DNA of 64,000 nucleotides from Pseudomonas sp. S06B 330 (GTDB lineage: Bacteria; Pseudomonadota; Gammaproteobacteria; Pseudomonadales; Pseudomonadaceae). The position numbers and the translations under genes are program-made. The notes beneath the pieces were generated by a model. It had not been told where the DNA came from. It saw nothing but the letters and a program-made list of their open reading frames with translations, and made no database searches. The stretch covers positions 1,918,501-1,982,500 of the forward strand of contig NZ_CP088149.1 of assembly GCF_002845275.2 (NCBI RefSeq), given 5' to 3'. Below, one piece after another: positions 53,974 through 62,065 of the stretch (the first letter of the stretch is position 1; each line of letters opens with the position of its first letter).

Positions 53974-54678
53974 TCAGTTGGCCGGATGCTCTTCCGGGAT
54001 GTTCAGTTCGATACCCATGCGCCGGCCTTCCTGAAGGATGTGGTGGCGCATCTGCGCACTGGCTTGGGCGCTGTTCTTGTTGCGGATGGCGCGAACCACC
54101 GCTTCGTTTTCTTCCAGCCGCGCCGCCAGGTGCTCGGGGGAGTTGCGCAACACCGCCGCGCTTTGTTTGAGGGCGTTGCTGGTTTGCTGGACCACACTCT
54201 GGAAAATCGGATTGGCGGTGAGGGTGAACAGCTCTTCGTGGAAGGCGATGTAGGCGTTGACCCCGGCTTCGCTGTCCTCGGCCTCAAGGGCTTCGCGCAT
54301 GTCCATCAGGGTCAGGCGCAGTTGGCCGATTTCCTTGCTGCTGATCGACTGGGCCACCAGGCCGACGATAAACGGCTCCAGGGTGTAACGCAGTTGCAGG
54401 ACGTCTTCCAGGCTGGCCTCCGCCACCCCGGTTTGTGTCTGGGGGCTTTCAGCCAGGTCGGCATCGAGCACCAGCACACCTTTGCCCGGCATTGAGCGCA
54501 CCAGGCCAAGGGTTTCCAGGACGGTTACCGCTTCACGCAGGCTGGGGCGGCTGATGCCCAATTGCTCGGCCAGCTCGCGCTGGCCGGGGAGCATGTCGCC
54601 GGAACGCCACTGGCCGCGGGCCAGGGCCTGGCGGAGTTTTTCCACCACTGAGTTCACTACGGTCGATGAAGTAATCAC
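53974..54678 (-). CDS. GntR-family (FCD domain) regulator, proximal copy
   Basis: The 234-residue regulator is of the FadR/LldR/PdhR type. The winged helix spans VVEKLRQALARGQWRSGDMLPGQRELAEQLGISRPSLREAVTVLETLGLVRSMPGKGV. The FCD domain begins LEDVLQLRYTLEPFIVGLVAQ, and metal-site residues are seen in AYIAFHEELFTLTANPIF and RHHILQEGRRMG. The start is GTG 54678, with GGAG 7 nt upstream. It follows the DctA-like gene by 69 bp. Operators of the TGGT-N3-ACC type (LldR/PdhR family) lie upstream of that transporter gene and are the expected targets. Confidence 0.88.
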   Translation of the reverse strand: MITSSTVVNSVVEKLRQALARGQWRSGDMLPGQRELAEQLGISRPSLREAVTVLETLGLVRSMPGKGVLVLDADLAESPQTQTGVAEASLEDVLQLRYTLEPFIVGLVAQSISSKEIGQLRLTLMDMREALEAEDSEAGVNAYIAFHEELFTLTANPIFQSVVQQTSNALKQSAAVLRNSPEHLAARLEENEAVVRAIRNKNSAQASAQMRHHILQEGRRMGIELNIPEEHPAN

Positions 54679-54747
54679 TGTTCACTCCATGAGAACACTT
54701 GCATGGTTTGCTCCTGTGGCCGGCAGGGTGAGTGCCGGCCGCTTTTC

Positions 54748-56058
54748 TCAGAACTCTTGTTGATGGGCGTTGGGCATTTTGCGCTGGGCAAAGCCGAAGC
54801 CCTGTTTGCCGGCCAGCACATTGTTGGCCCGCTCCATGTCGATATCACCTTCCCAGCGGCCGATGGCGACGGTGGCCACGCAGTTGCCGATCAGGTTAGT
54901 CAATGCCCGGCCGATGCCCATGAACCAGTCCACCGCCAGTACCAGTACCAGGCCAACCACCGGAATTGCCGGAATCGCGGTCAGGGTGGCGGCCAGGATC
55001 ACCAGGGCCGACCCCGGAATGCCATGGGCGCCTTTGGAGGTGATCAGCGACACCAGAAGGATTGTCAGCAGGTCGGTCATTGCCAGTGGGGTGCCGGTGG
55101 CATTGGCGATGAAGACAATGGCCAGGGTCAGGTAAATCGAAAAACCGTCGAGGTTAAAGGAGTAGCCGGTAGGGATCACCAGGCCGACGGTGGAATTACC
55201 GATACCCAGGTGCTCGAGTTTGCGCATGATCTGCGGCAGGACAGCATCGGAAGACGCAGTACCCAGGACAATGGTCAGCTCTTCGCGCAGGTATTTGATG
55301 AACGGCAAGATGCGCAGACCCGACAGGCGCATCACGGTGCCCAGGATCAACAGTACGAAACCCATGCAGGTCAGATAGAACAGCGCAACCAGGCCGCCCA
55401 GGTGCTGCAGCGATTCCAGGCCATATTTGCTGGTGGTGAAGGCGATGGCACCGAACACACCCAGCGGCGCCAAGCGCACGATCATGCCCATGATGCGGAA
55501 GATCACATGGCTCAGTTCATTGATCAGCCGTGAAATGCCGGAAGCCGCTTCACCAACAAGGTTCAGCGCACTGCCGAACAGCACCGAGAACAGCAGCACC
55601 TGGAGGATGTTGTTGTCAGCGAAGGCGCCGACCACTGAGGTCGGGATCAGGTCCATGAGGAACGCGGCGGTGCCGTGGATGTGCTGGCCACGTTCGGCCA
55701 GGTTGCCAGCTTCGGCAGTGGACAGTTGATCAAGGTGAATGTTGGCGCCGCTGCCGATCCCGGAGGTAAAGGCAAACACCAGACCGATGACCAGCGCGAT
55801 GGTGGTCAGGATTTCGAAGTAGATCACCGATTTAAGGCCGATCCGTCCGACCTTCTTCAGGTCACCCGCACCGGAAATGCCGCTGACCACAACACAGAAC
55901 ACAATCAGCCCGATGAGCATCTTGATCAGTTTGATAAAACCGTCGCCGAGGGGTTTGAGCTGCAGAGAGACTTCGGGGAAGCTGAGGCCACAGGCGACGC
56001 CAAGCACCAGGCCGAGCACTACTTGGAGGAAGATCGAACGCGAGCACCATTTGAGCAT
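54748..56058 (-). CDS. Dicarboxylate/amino acid:cation symporter (DctA/GltP family)
   Basis: The 436-residue carrier belongs to the DAACS family of sodium- or proton-coupled uptake systems for C4-dicarboxylates and acidic amino acids. Family landmarks are VFGAIAF, the serine-rich hairpin [21 protein letters not shown], the [25 protein letters not shown] region forming the substrate site, and [19 protein letters not shown] on hairpin 2. DctA-type proteins have the same layout; its exact substrate is open. Two GntR-FCD regulators follow in the same direction. Operators lie 72–180 bp upstream. Tricarballylate, malate, lactate or glutamate-type acids are all possible substrates. Confidence 0.9.
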   Translation of the reverse strand: [436 protein letters not shown]

Positions 56059-56129
56059 GGGAGGGATCTCTGATCGGTGTCCTTGCTTCGATGCCGCAGG
56101 CGGCGAAAGAGCGGAGGACTTAATTATTG

Positions 56130-56141
56130 TGGTCTTACCGG
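56130..56141. promoter_or_regulatory. GntR-type operator, proximal to the symporter
   Basis: TGGTCTTACCGG fits the TGGT-N3-ACC(A/G) pattern recognised by PdhR/LldR-like FCD regulators. It is 72 bp upstream of the symporter ATG. Confidence 0.65.
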
Positions 56142-56216
56142 TATGTCCAGTGCCGGGCCAGTGTAGGCGCGTATTTTTAAGCTTTGCAAGCGCTTTTCGG
56201 CTGAAAGGTGAAGAAT

Positions 56217-56237
56217 TGGTTTTACCGGTCTTACCAG
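56217..56237. promoter_or_regulatory. Overlapping GntR-type operators, distal
   Basis: TGGTTTTACCGG (56217–56228) and CGGTCTTACCAG (56227–56237) overlap, giving three half-sites of one pattern. Together with the site at 56130 they suggest cooperative binding. Confidence 0.6.
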
Positions 56238-56297
56238 TTGTGGTGCAGTACGAGGATGACGCCAGGCAGGCAAGGCCTGCCGGCGGGTAAAGGAGGG

Positions 56298-56612
56298 CTA
56301 GCGCTTGGACAGGGCCCGATCAACGGCGGCGATCAGATCGCCCAAGGCGTGGGGCGGGGCGTTATGGATAACGCCGAACAGGTAAGCACGCTGTTCGTCT
56401 TCGTCGTCTTGCGCAGTGAAAAAGGCTTTCAATTGGATGCCCAGAATTTCGGCAAAGAGCAGCAGGGTGTCCACGCTAGGGGTATAGGTGCCGGTTTCGA
56501 AGCGGCTGATGGTCTTGGGGTCAAACCCGGACCGTTCGCCAAGTTCAGCCTGAGTAAGCCCGGCGACCTTGCGGTAGCGCTTGATGGCCGAACCCAAACT
56601 TGAATGATTCAT
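56298..56612 (-). CDS. Small XRE-family DNA-binding protein
   Basis: The 104-residue protein has a single XRE helix-turn-helix at residues 5–60 (LGSAIKRYRKVAGLTQAELGERSGFDPKTISRFETGTYTPSVDTLLLFAEILGI). A 40-residue tail follows (LKAFFTAQDDEDEQRAYLFGVIHNAPPHALGDLIAAVDRALSKR) of unknown role. ATG 56612 was chosen because the conserved domain begins immediately after it and the longer frame would read through the palindromes. A perfect palindrome 3 bp upstream points to autorepression. No toxin-like partner adjoins it. It is divergent from the second Aer-type receptor gene. Confidence 0.88.
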   Translation of the reverse strand: MNHSSLGSAIKRYRKVAGLTQAELGERSGFDPKTISRFETGTYTPSVDTLLLFAEILGIQLKAFFTAQDDEDEQRAYLFGVIHNAPPHALGDLIAAVDRALSKR

Positions 56613-56614
56613 TG

Positions 56615-56637
56615 CTTGATTCCCATTTAGAATCAAG
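56615..56637. promoter_or_regulatory. Palindrome upstream of the XRE gene
   Basis: CTTGATTC and GAATCAAG are perfect 8-bp inverted arms, 7 bp apart, ending 3 bp from the XRE ATG. It is a good candidate autoregulatory operator. Confidence 0.7.
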
Positions 56638-56677
56638 AACTTAACGGTAACCAGGGGAATAGCACAACGCCACATTC

Positions 56678-56704
56678 CATCACATTTAGTTGCAAAATGT
56701 GATG
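56678..56704. promoter_or_regulatory. Second palindrome between XRE gene and Aer-type gene
   Basis: CATCACATTT and AAATGTGATG are perfect 10-bp inverted arms with a 7-bp spacer. Spacing equals that of the neighbouring palindrome, but the sequence is different. The rest of the 251-bp gap to 56863 holds no recognisable gene; a hairpin GCCC-TATTGAC-GGGC lies at 56788–56802. Confidence 0.65.
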
Positions 56705-56863
56705 TAATTCATCCCGTGAATGGGCTGGACAAGTCAAGCTTCAGCAAGTTTCAACCCAATTTCATTGCCCGGTCACCTGTGCAAAAGCCCTATTGACGGG
56801 CTTTCTCAGTTCCGGATGAATGGTTTGCGCCACGCGACAGACCGCAGTAAAGGGAGTTTCATC

Positions 56864-58429
56864 GTGCGTCTCAACATGCCGGTCACCTCAGTCGAACAGA
56901 CGTTTGGTGAGGATCAACGGCTTATTTCTGCAACCGACACTGCCAGTAATATCACCTATTGCAACGCTGAATTTGCCGCCATGAGTGGCTTCAGTCAGGC
57001 CGAACTGATCGGTAGCCCGCACAACCTGGTACGTCACCCCGACATGCCTACTGCGGTATTCCAGCAGATGTGGCAGTACCTCAAGGCCGGCCAGAGCTGG
57101 ATGGGGATCGTCAAGAACCGCTGCAAAAACGGCAACTTCTATTGGGTCAGTGCCTACGTAACCCCGATTCTGGAAAACGGTCGCCTGATCGGTTATGAGT
57201 CGGTGCGGGTCAAGCCGACCCGTGAACAGGTACGCCGCGCCGAAGCACTCTATGCGCGCTTGCGTGAGGGTAAGCCGCCTGTGGCGGTTGGTCGACGTCT
57301 GACGCTGTTGGCGCAGGTGATGGGCGTGCCACTGCTGGCGGGTGTGGCCGCGATCGGCGCGCAGAACCTGCTGCCTGGCTGGCCAGGCCATGGTATTACG
57401 CTGGGGCTGTTCGGTCTGCTTGGGGGGTGGGCGCATCAACGTCTGGGGCGGCAGTTGGCGCAGATAGTCCGGTGCTCGGGCAACACCTTCGCCGACCCGC
57501 TTGTGGCGCTGACCTTCAGCGACGCGCTGGGCCCGGCAGCGCAGTTGCAGTTGATCCTGATCAGTGAAGAGGCGCGGCTGAAAACGGCCCTGACCCGTCT
57601 GAGCGATCTGGCGGTGCAAATGAATGAGGCGGCCCGCGATTCCAGCCGTTTATCGCGCACCACCGAATCGGCCTTGCTCGAGCAGCGCGCCGAAACCGAT
57701 ATGACCGCCACTGCCATGACCGAGATGGCCGCTTCGATTGCCGAGGTCGCGCGCCACGTGCAGGAAACTGCCGGTGAGGCGCACACCGCCAATCAACTGG
57801 CCGGGCAGGGCAGTGAAGTGGCAGGCACCATGCGCGAGGCAATCCAGCTATTGGCCAGTACCGTCAGCCAGATCAACCAGGCCGTGACCCACTTGGCCGG
57901 CCAGACCCAAGACATCTCCCTGGCCGCCGATGTGATTCGCAGCATCGCCGAGCAAACCAACCTGTTGGCCCTCAATGCCGCCATCGAAGCCGCCCGTGCC
58001 GGCGAGCAGGGCCGTGGTTTTGCCGTGGTCGCTGATGAGGTGCGGGCGCTGGCCGGCAAGACCCGGCACTCGACCGTCCAGATCCAGGGCATTATCGAAA
58101 CCCTGCGTGCGGGTGCCGATGAAGCGGTGAGTATTGCCAGCCTGGGCATCGACGAAGCTGAGCACGGCGTCGCCCGTGTGCTTGAGGCGCAGCAGGCCTT
58201 GCAGGGGATTCGTGGCGCGGTGGAGCGGATCAGCGCTATGAGCCAGCAAATGGCTGCAGCGTCCCAGGAGCAGTCGTCGGTGGCCGAGGAGGTCTGTGCG
58301 CAGATCACCCGCGTGGCCGGCACGGTGCAGCACACCGCAGAAAATGCCAATGCCGCCGCCACCCGCGGCGCGGAACTGGAACACATTTCTTTGGGCCTGC
58401 GTGCCCTGGTTGAGCGCTTCAATCGCTGA
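56864..58429 (+). CDS. aer: Aer-type PAS chemoreceptor (energy taxis), second copy
   Basis: The 521-residue receptor has the same layout and length as the first copy at 39.6 kb. The PAS domain is [53 protein letters not shown] membrane hairpin follows ([36 protein letters not shown]), then the methyl-accepting domain with [38 protein letters not shown]. It starts at GTG 56864 with GGGAG 7 nt upstream; the ATG at 56876 would shorten it by four residues. The PAS domains of the two copies are highly alike, whereas the C-terminal halves diverge more. A PAS-GGDEF-EAL gene follows after 20 bp. Confidence 0.92.
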   Translation: MRLNMPVTSVEQTFGEDQRLISATDTASNITYCNAEFAAMSGFSQAELIGSPHNLVRHPDMPTAVFQQMWQYLKAGQSWMGIVKNRCKNGNFYWVSAYVTPILENGRLIGYESVRVKPTREQVRRAEALYARLREGKPPVAVGRRLTLLAQVMGVPLLAGVAAIGAQNLLPGWPGHGITLGLFGLLGGWAHQRLGRQLAQIVRCSGNTFADPLVALTFSDALGPAAQLQLILISEEARLKTALTRLSDLAVQMNEAARDSSRLSRTTESALLEQRAETDMTATAMTEMAASIAEVARHVQETAGEAHTANQLAGQGSEVAGTMREAIQLLASTVSQINQAVTHLAGQTQDISLAADVIRSIAEQTNLLALNAAIEAARAGEQGRGFAVVADEVRALAGKTRHSTVQIQGIIETLRAGADEAVSIASLGIDEAEHGVARVLEAQQALQGIRGAVERISAMSQQMAAASQEQSSVAEEVCAQITRVAGTVQHTAENANAAATRGAELEHISLGLRALVERFNR

Positions 58430-58449
58430 CCCTTGGGTACGAGAATTTC

Positions 58450-60147
58450 ATGGACGATAATTACCGCACGGCCGTTGATGCGGCCGCGATTTTTTCTGAA
58501 ACCGACCTCAGTGGCCGGATCACTTACGTCAACGAGCAGTTCTGCAGCATCTCCGGCTACCGGCGTGACGAATTGCTTGGGGCCAATCACCGCATTCTCA
58601 ATTCCGGCTTGCACGATCCGGCTTTTTTTGACGGTATGTGGCGTGCCCTGGTTGCCGGCAAAGTGTGGAAGGGCGAAATCTGTAACCGGGCCAAGGACGG
58701 TTCGTTGTATTGGGTCGACAGCACCATGGTGCCGCTGATCGATCCGGCCAGTGGTCGGGTGCGCAAGTATGTGTCGATCCGCTTCGACGTGACTGAGAAA
58801 CGTCAACTGCTGCATACCCTGCAATGGCGAGTGGGGCATGACGTACTGACCGGCTTGCCCAATCGTGCCTACCTTTCCGATTTACTCAATCAGGCATTGG
58901 AGTTTTCCCGGCGCGAAGACATCGCCCTGGCGGTGTGCATGCTCGACCTCGATGGTTTCAAGGCCGTCAACGACGGCTACGGCCATGCTAGCGGCGACCT
59001 ACTGCTGGTGGAGGTGGCCAATCGCTTGAAGGGTATTTTGCGCGTCGGCGACGCGGTGGCGCGGCTCTCGGGCGACGAATTTGTGTTGATCTTGCGCCAT
59101 GTGCAGCAACCCAAGGAGTTGCAGGCGGCGCTGCAACGCGTGCTCAAGGCGATCGCCGCGCCGTATTCGATTCGTGATCGTGAGGTCAGTGTCAGTGCCA
59201 GCATCGGTGTGACCCTGTTCCCTCTCGACAACGAAGATGCCGACACCTTGGTGCGCCATGCCGATCAGGCGCTGTACGTGGCCAAGCAGAGTGGCCGCAA
59301 CCGCTATCATCTGTTCGACGTGTCGCTGGACCGTGAGGTCAAAGCGACCCATCAGACCGTGGCACGGGTACGTCAGGCCCTGATCAAGGGCGAGCTGTGC
59401 CTGCATTACCAGCCCAAGGTCAACATGCGCAGTGGCCAGGTGCTTGGTTTCGAAGCCTTGTTGCGTTGGCAGCACCCACTCAAGGGCTTGGTGGCGCCGG
59501 CCGATTTCCTGCCACTGGTGGAAAAAACCGACCTGATTGTCGACATCGGCGAGTGGGTGATCGCTCAGGCCATGGCTCAGATGCAGCGCTGGCAGCAGGC
59601 CGGGCACGCCTGGCCGGTGAGCGTCAATATCGCCGCCCGCCACGTTCAGCGCAGCGATTTTGTCGAGCGCCTCAAGCGCTTGTTGGCGCGTCATCCGGCG
59701 GTAGCGCCGCAGATGCTCGACCTGGAAATCGTCGAGTCAGTGGCGATCGAAAATATCCAGCGCGTCAGCCAATGCCTGGAAGCCTGCCAGCAGCTGGGTG
59801 TGCAGTTCTCGCTGGATGATTTCGGCACCGGTTACTCATCACTGAGCTACCTCAAGCGCTTGCCCACCCGCACCATCAAGATCGACAAGTCGTTCGTGCG
59901 CGACATTCTTCATGACCATGACGACCTCGCCCTGACCCGCGCGGTGATCGGCCTGGCCCGCGCGTTTGGACGCCAGGTAATTGCTGAGGGCCTGGAGAGC
60001 GTAGAGCACGGCCAGTTGCTGATGGGGTTGGGCTGTGATGTTGCCCAGGGCTATGGCATCGCCCGGCCGATGGCAGCTGAGGACGTCGTCGACTGGGTCG
60101 CCAGCTACGTGCAGCCGTCGCAATGGCAGGACCTGACAGGGCATTGA
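58450..60147 (+). CDS. PAS-GGDEF-EAL c-di-GMP enzyme, second copy
   Basis: The 565-residue soluble protein has a PAS domain (AAAIFSETDLSGRITYVNEQFCSISGYRRDELLGANHRILNSGLH), a GGDEF domain and an EAL domain. The cyclase motif is ARLSGDEFVLIL, with serine at the first glycine, a variant still found in active cyclases. An RxxD inhibitory site (RVGD) is five residues upstream. EAL residues are complete (FEALLRWQHP, VSVNIAARH, LEIVESVAIE, SLDDFGTGYSS, IKIDKSFV, VIAEGLES). It follows the Aer-type receptor by 20 bp. A similar receptor-linked bifunctional enzyme of P. putida is known to affect motility, so the same is expected. Confidence 0.9.
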   Translation: MDDNYRTAVDAAAIFSETDLSGRITYVNEQFCSISGYRRDELLGANHRILNSGLHDPAFFDGMWRALVAGKVWKGEICNRAKDGSLYWVDSTMVPLIDPASGRVRKYVSIRFDVTEKRQLLHTLQWRVGHDVLTGLPNRAYLSDLLNQALEFSRREDIALAVCMLDLDGFKAVNDGYGHASGDLLLVEVANRLKGILRVGDAVARLSGDEFVLILRHVQQPKELQAALQRVLKAIAAPYSIRDREVSVSASIGVTLFPLDNEDADTLVRHADQALYVAKQSGRNRYHLFDVSLDREVKATHQTVARVRQALIKGELCLHYQPKVNMRSGQVLGFEALLRWQHPLKGLVAPADFLPLVEKTDLIVDIGEWVIAQAMAQMQRWQQAGHAWPVSVNIAARHVQRSDFVERLKRLLARHPAVAPQMLDLEIVESVAIENIQRVSQCLEACQQLGVQFSLDDFGTGYSSLSYLKRLPTRTIKIDKSFVRDILHDHDDLALTRAVIGLARAFGRQVIAEGLESVEHGQLLMGLGCDVAQGYGIARPMAAEDVVDWVASYVQPSQWQDLTGH

Positions 60148-60262
60148 AGGCGTTCTTTACGCATTCTTTATGGTGCGCCCAGGGTCTCGGTCTCGCAGCT
60201 TTACAGGGGCTCTCTGGACAATAACCGTCAGCGGCGAAGTGCCGTAAGGACGGAGAGTTTCG

Positions 60263-60352
60263 ATGAGCATTCTGGACGGCGTGTCACTGCTGCTGGCAGT
60301 GGCGTTGATGATCTACCTGATGATCGCGCTGCTGCGCGCTGACCGGGGATAG
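60263..60352 (+). CDS. kdpF: Potassium-transporting ATPase small subunit KdpF
   Basis: This 29-residue single-span peptide ([19 protein letters not shown], then [10 protein letters not shown]) stabilises the KdpFABC complex in the inner membrane. It is missed by length-filtered gene finding. The AAGGACGGAGAG ribosome region precedes ATG 60263. The stop is 8 bp before kdpA. Its size, its charged C-terminal tail and its position before kdpA are typical of KdpF. The 115 bp before it contain no gene and probably hold the KdpE-dependent promoter, although no KdpE site was recognised. Confidence 0.9.
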   Translation: MSILDGVSLLLAVALMIYLMIALLRADRG

Positions 60353-60360
60353 GAGCGACC

Positions 60361-62055
60361 ATGCACAGTTACGATTACGCGTTGCTGCTGGCGTTCTTCG
60401 CGCTGGTGTTGGTTCCGGCTCCCTGGCTTGGGCGCTTCTATTACAAGGTGATGGAGGGTCAGCGCACTTGGCTGTCGCCACTTCTGGGGCCGGTGGAGCG
60501 TGGTTGCTACCACCTGGCCGGGGTCCGCACCGATACCGAGCACAACTGGAAGCAGTACGCCCTGGCCTTGCTCGCCTTCAACCTGGCGGGCTTCGTTCTG
60601 GTTTTTGCGGTGCTGCTGTTGCAAGGCTATCTACCGCTCAATCCGCAGCACCTGCCGGGCCAGGAATGGTCGTTGGCGTTCAACACGGCGGTGAGTTTTG
60701 TCACTAACACCAACTGGCAGGCCTACAGCGGTGAAGCCTCGGTCAGCTACCTCAGCCAGATGATCGGCCTGACGGTGCAGAACTTTGTCAGTGCCGCCAC
60801 CGGCCTTGCCGTGCTGGTTGCCCTGTGTCGCGGCATTGCCCGGCGCTCGGCGCAGACCCTGGGCAACTTCTGGGTCGACATGACTCGCGCCACCCTCTAC
60901 GGCTTGTTGCCCCTGTGCCTGCTGCTGGCGTTGTTGCTGGTTTGGCAGGGCGTGCCGCAAACCTTCGGCCACTATGTCCAGGCCCTGACCCTGCAAGGTG
61001 CTGACCAGACGATCCCGCTGGGACCCGCAGCCAGTCAGATCGCGATCAAGCAACTGGGTACCAACGGTGGCGGCTTCTTTGGCGTCAACTCGGCGCATCC
61101 GTTCGAGAACCCGACGGCCTGGAGCAACCTGTTTGAAATGGCCTCGATCATTCTGATCCCGGCAGCGCTGGTGTTCACCTTCGGTCACTACGTCAAAGAC
61201 CTGCGCCAGAGCCGCGCGATCATCGCCTGCATGCTGGCATTGTTCCTGATCGGCGGCGGTACGGCGCTGTGGTCCGAGTACCAGGCCAATCCAAGCTTGC
61301 ACAACCCGCAGGTTGCCCAGACAGCACCGCTTGAAGGCAAAGAGAACCGCTTTGGCACCACTGCCAGTGTGCTCTGGACCGTGACCACCACCGCCGCCTC
61401 CAACGGCTCGGTGAACAACATGCACGACAGCCTCAACCCCATCAGTGGCATGGTCGCCATGGTCAATATGATGGTCGGCGAGGTGATCTTCGGCGGCGTC
61501 GGCGCTGGGCTCTACGGCATGTTGCTCAACGTCCTGATCGCGGTGTTCCTGGCCGGCTTGATGATCGGGCGTACGCCGGAATATCTCGGCAAGAAACTCC
61601 AAGCCCGTGAGGTGCAACTGTTGGTCGCGACCCTGTTGGTGATGCCCGTCGGCGTGCTGGTGCTCGGTGCCCTGGCGGCGAGCCTGCCAGGCCCGGCGGC
61701 GGCAGTGACCAATCCCGGCGCCCATGGCTTCAGCCAGGTGCTCTACGCCTACACCTCAGCCAGTGCCAACAACGGTTCGGCCTTCGCAGGCTTCGGGGCC
61801 AACACCACTTTCCACAATTTGATGCTGGGGCTAGGCATGTTGATCGGTCGCTTTGGCTACATCCTGCCGGTACTGGCCTTGGCCGGCAGTCTGGCAATGA
61901 AGAAAGCCGCACCCGTGGGCGAGAACAGTTTCCCTACCCATGGCCCGTTGTTCGCCACCTTGCTGGTCGTCACCATTCTCTTGATCGGTGGCCTGACCTT
62001 CTTGCCGGCCCTGGCTTTGGGCCCGATTACTGAACACCTGAGCCTGGGTTTCTGA
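60361..62055 (+). CDS. kdpA: Potassium-transporting ATPase potassium-binding subunit KdpA
   Basis: The 564-residue channel-like subunit binds and conducts potassium in the KdpFABC complex. The four selectivity-filter segments are visible: [47 protein letters not shown] and [14 protein letters not shown]. About ten to twelve membrane helices surround them. AGGAG 6 nt before ATG 60361 couples it to kdpF. It is followed by kdpB after 10 bp. Length matches proteobacterial KdpA. Confidence 0.98.
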   Translation: MHSYDYALLLAFFALVLVPAPWLGRFYYKVMEGQRTWLSPLLGPVERGCYHLAGVRTDTEHNWKQYALALLAFNLAGFVLVFAVLLLQGYLPLNPQHLPGQEWSLAFNTAVSFVTNTNWQAYSGEASVSYLSQMIGLTVQNFVSAATGLAVLVALCRGIARRSAQTLGNFWVDMTRATLYGLLPLCLLLALLLVWQGVPQTFGHYVQALTLQGADQTIPLGPAASQIAIKQLGTNGGGFFGVNSAHPFENPTAWSNLFEMASIILIPAALVFTFGHYVKDLRQSRAIIACMLALFLIGGGTALWSEYQANPSLHNPQVAQTAPLEGKENRFGTTASVLWTVTTTAASNGSVNNMHDSLNPISGMVAMVNMMVGEVIFGGVGAGLYGMLLNVLIAVFLAGLMIGRTPEYLGKKLQAREVQLLVATLLVMPVGVLVLGALAASLPGPAAAVTNPGAHGFSQVLYAYTSASANNGSAFAGFGANTTFHNLMLGLGMLIGRFGYILPVLALAGSLAMKKAAPVGENSFPTHGPLFATLLVVTILLIGGLTFLPALALGPITEHLSLGF

Positions 62056-62065
62056 GGAGCTAATC

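Noticed and set aside
56615..56637. Palindrome read as an ANR/FNR box
   Set aside because: TTGAT and ATCAA are separated by 11 bp instead of 4, so it is listed as an operator of unknown protein instead.
56678..56715. CRP/Vfr-like site near the second Aer-type gene
   Set aside because: The arms face the wrong way (TCACA before TGTGA), and the TGTGA-N6-TCATC alternative matches only half of the second arm.
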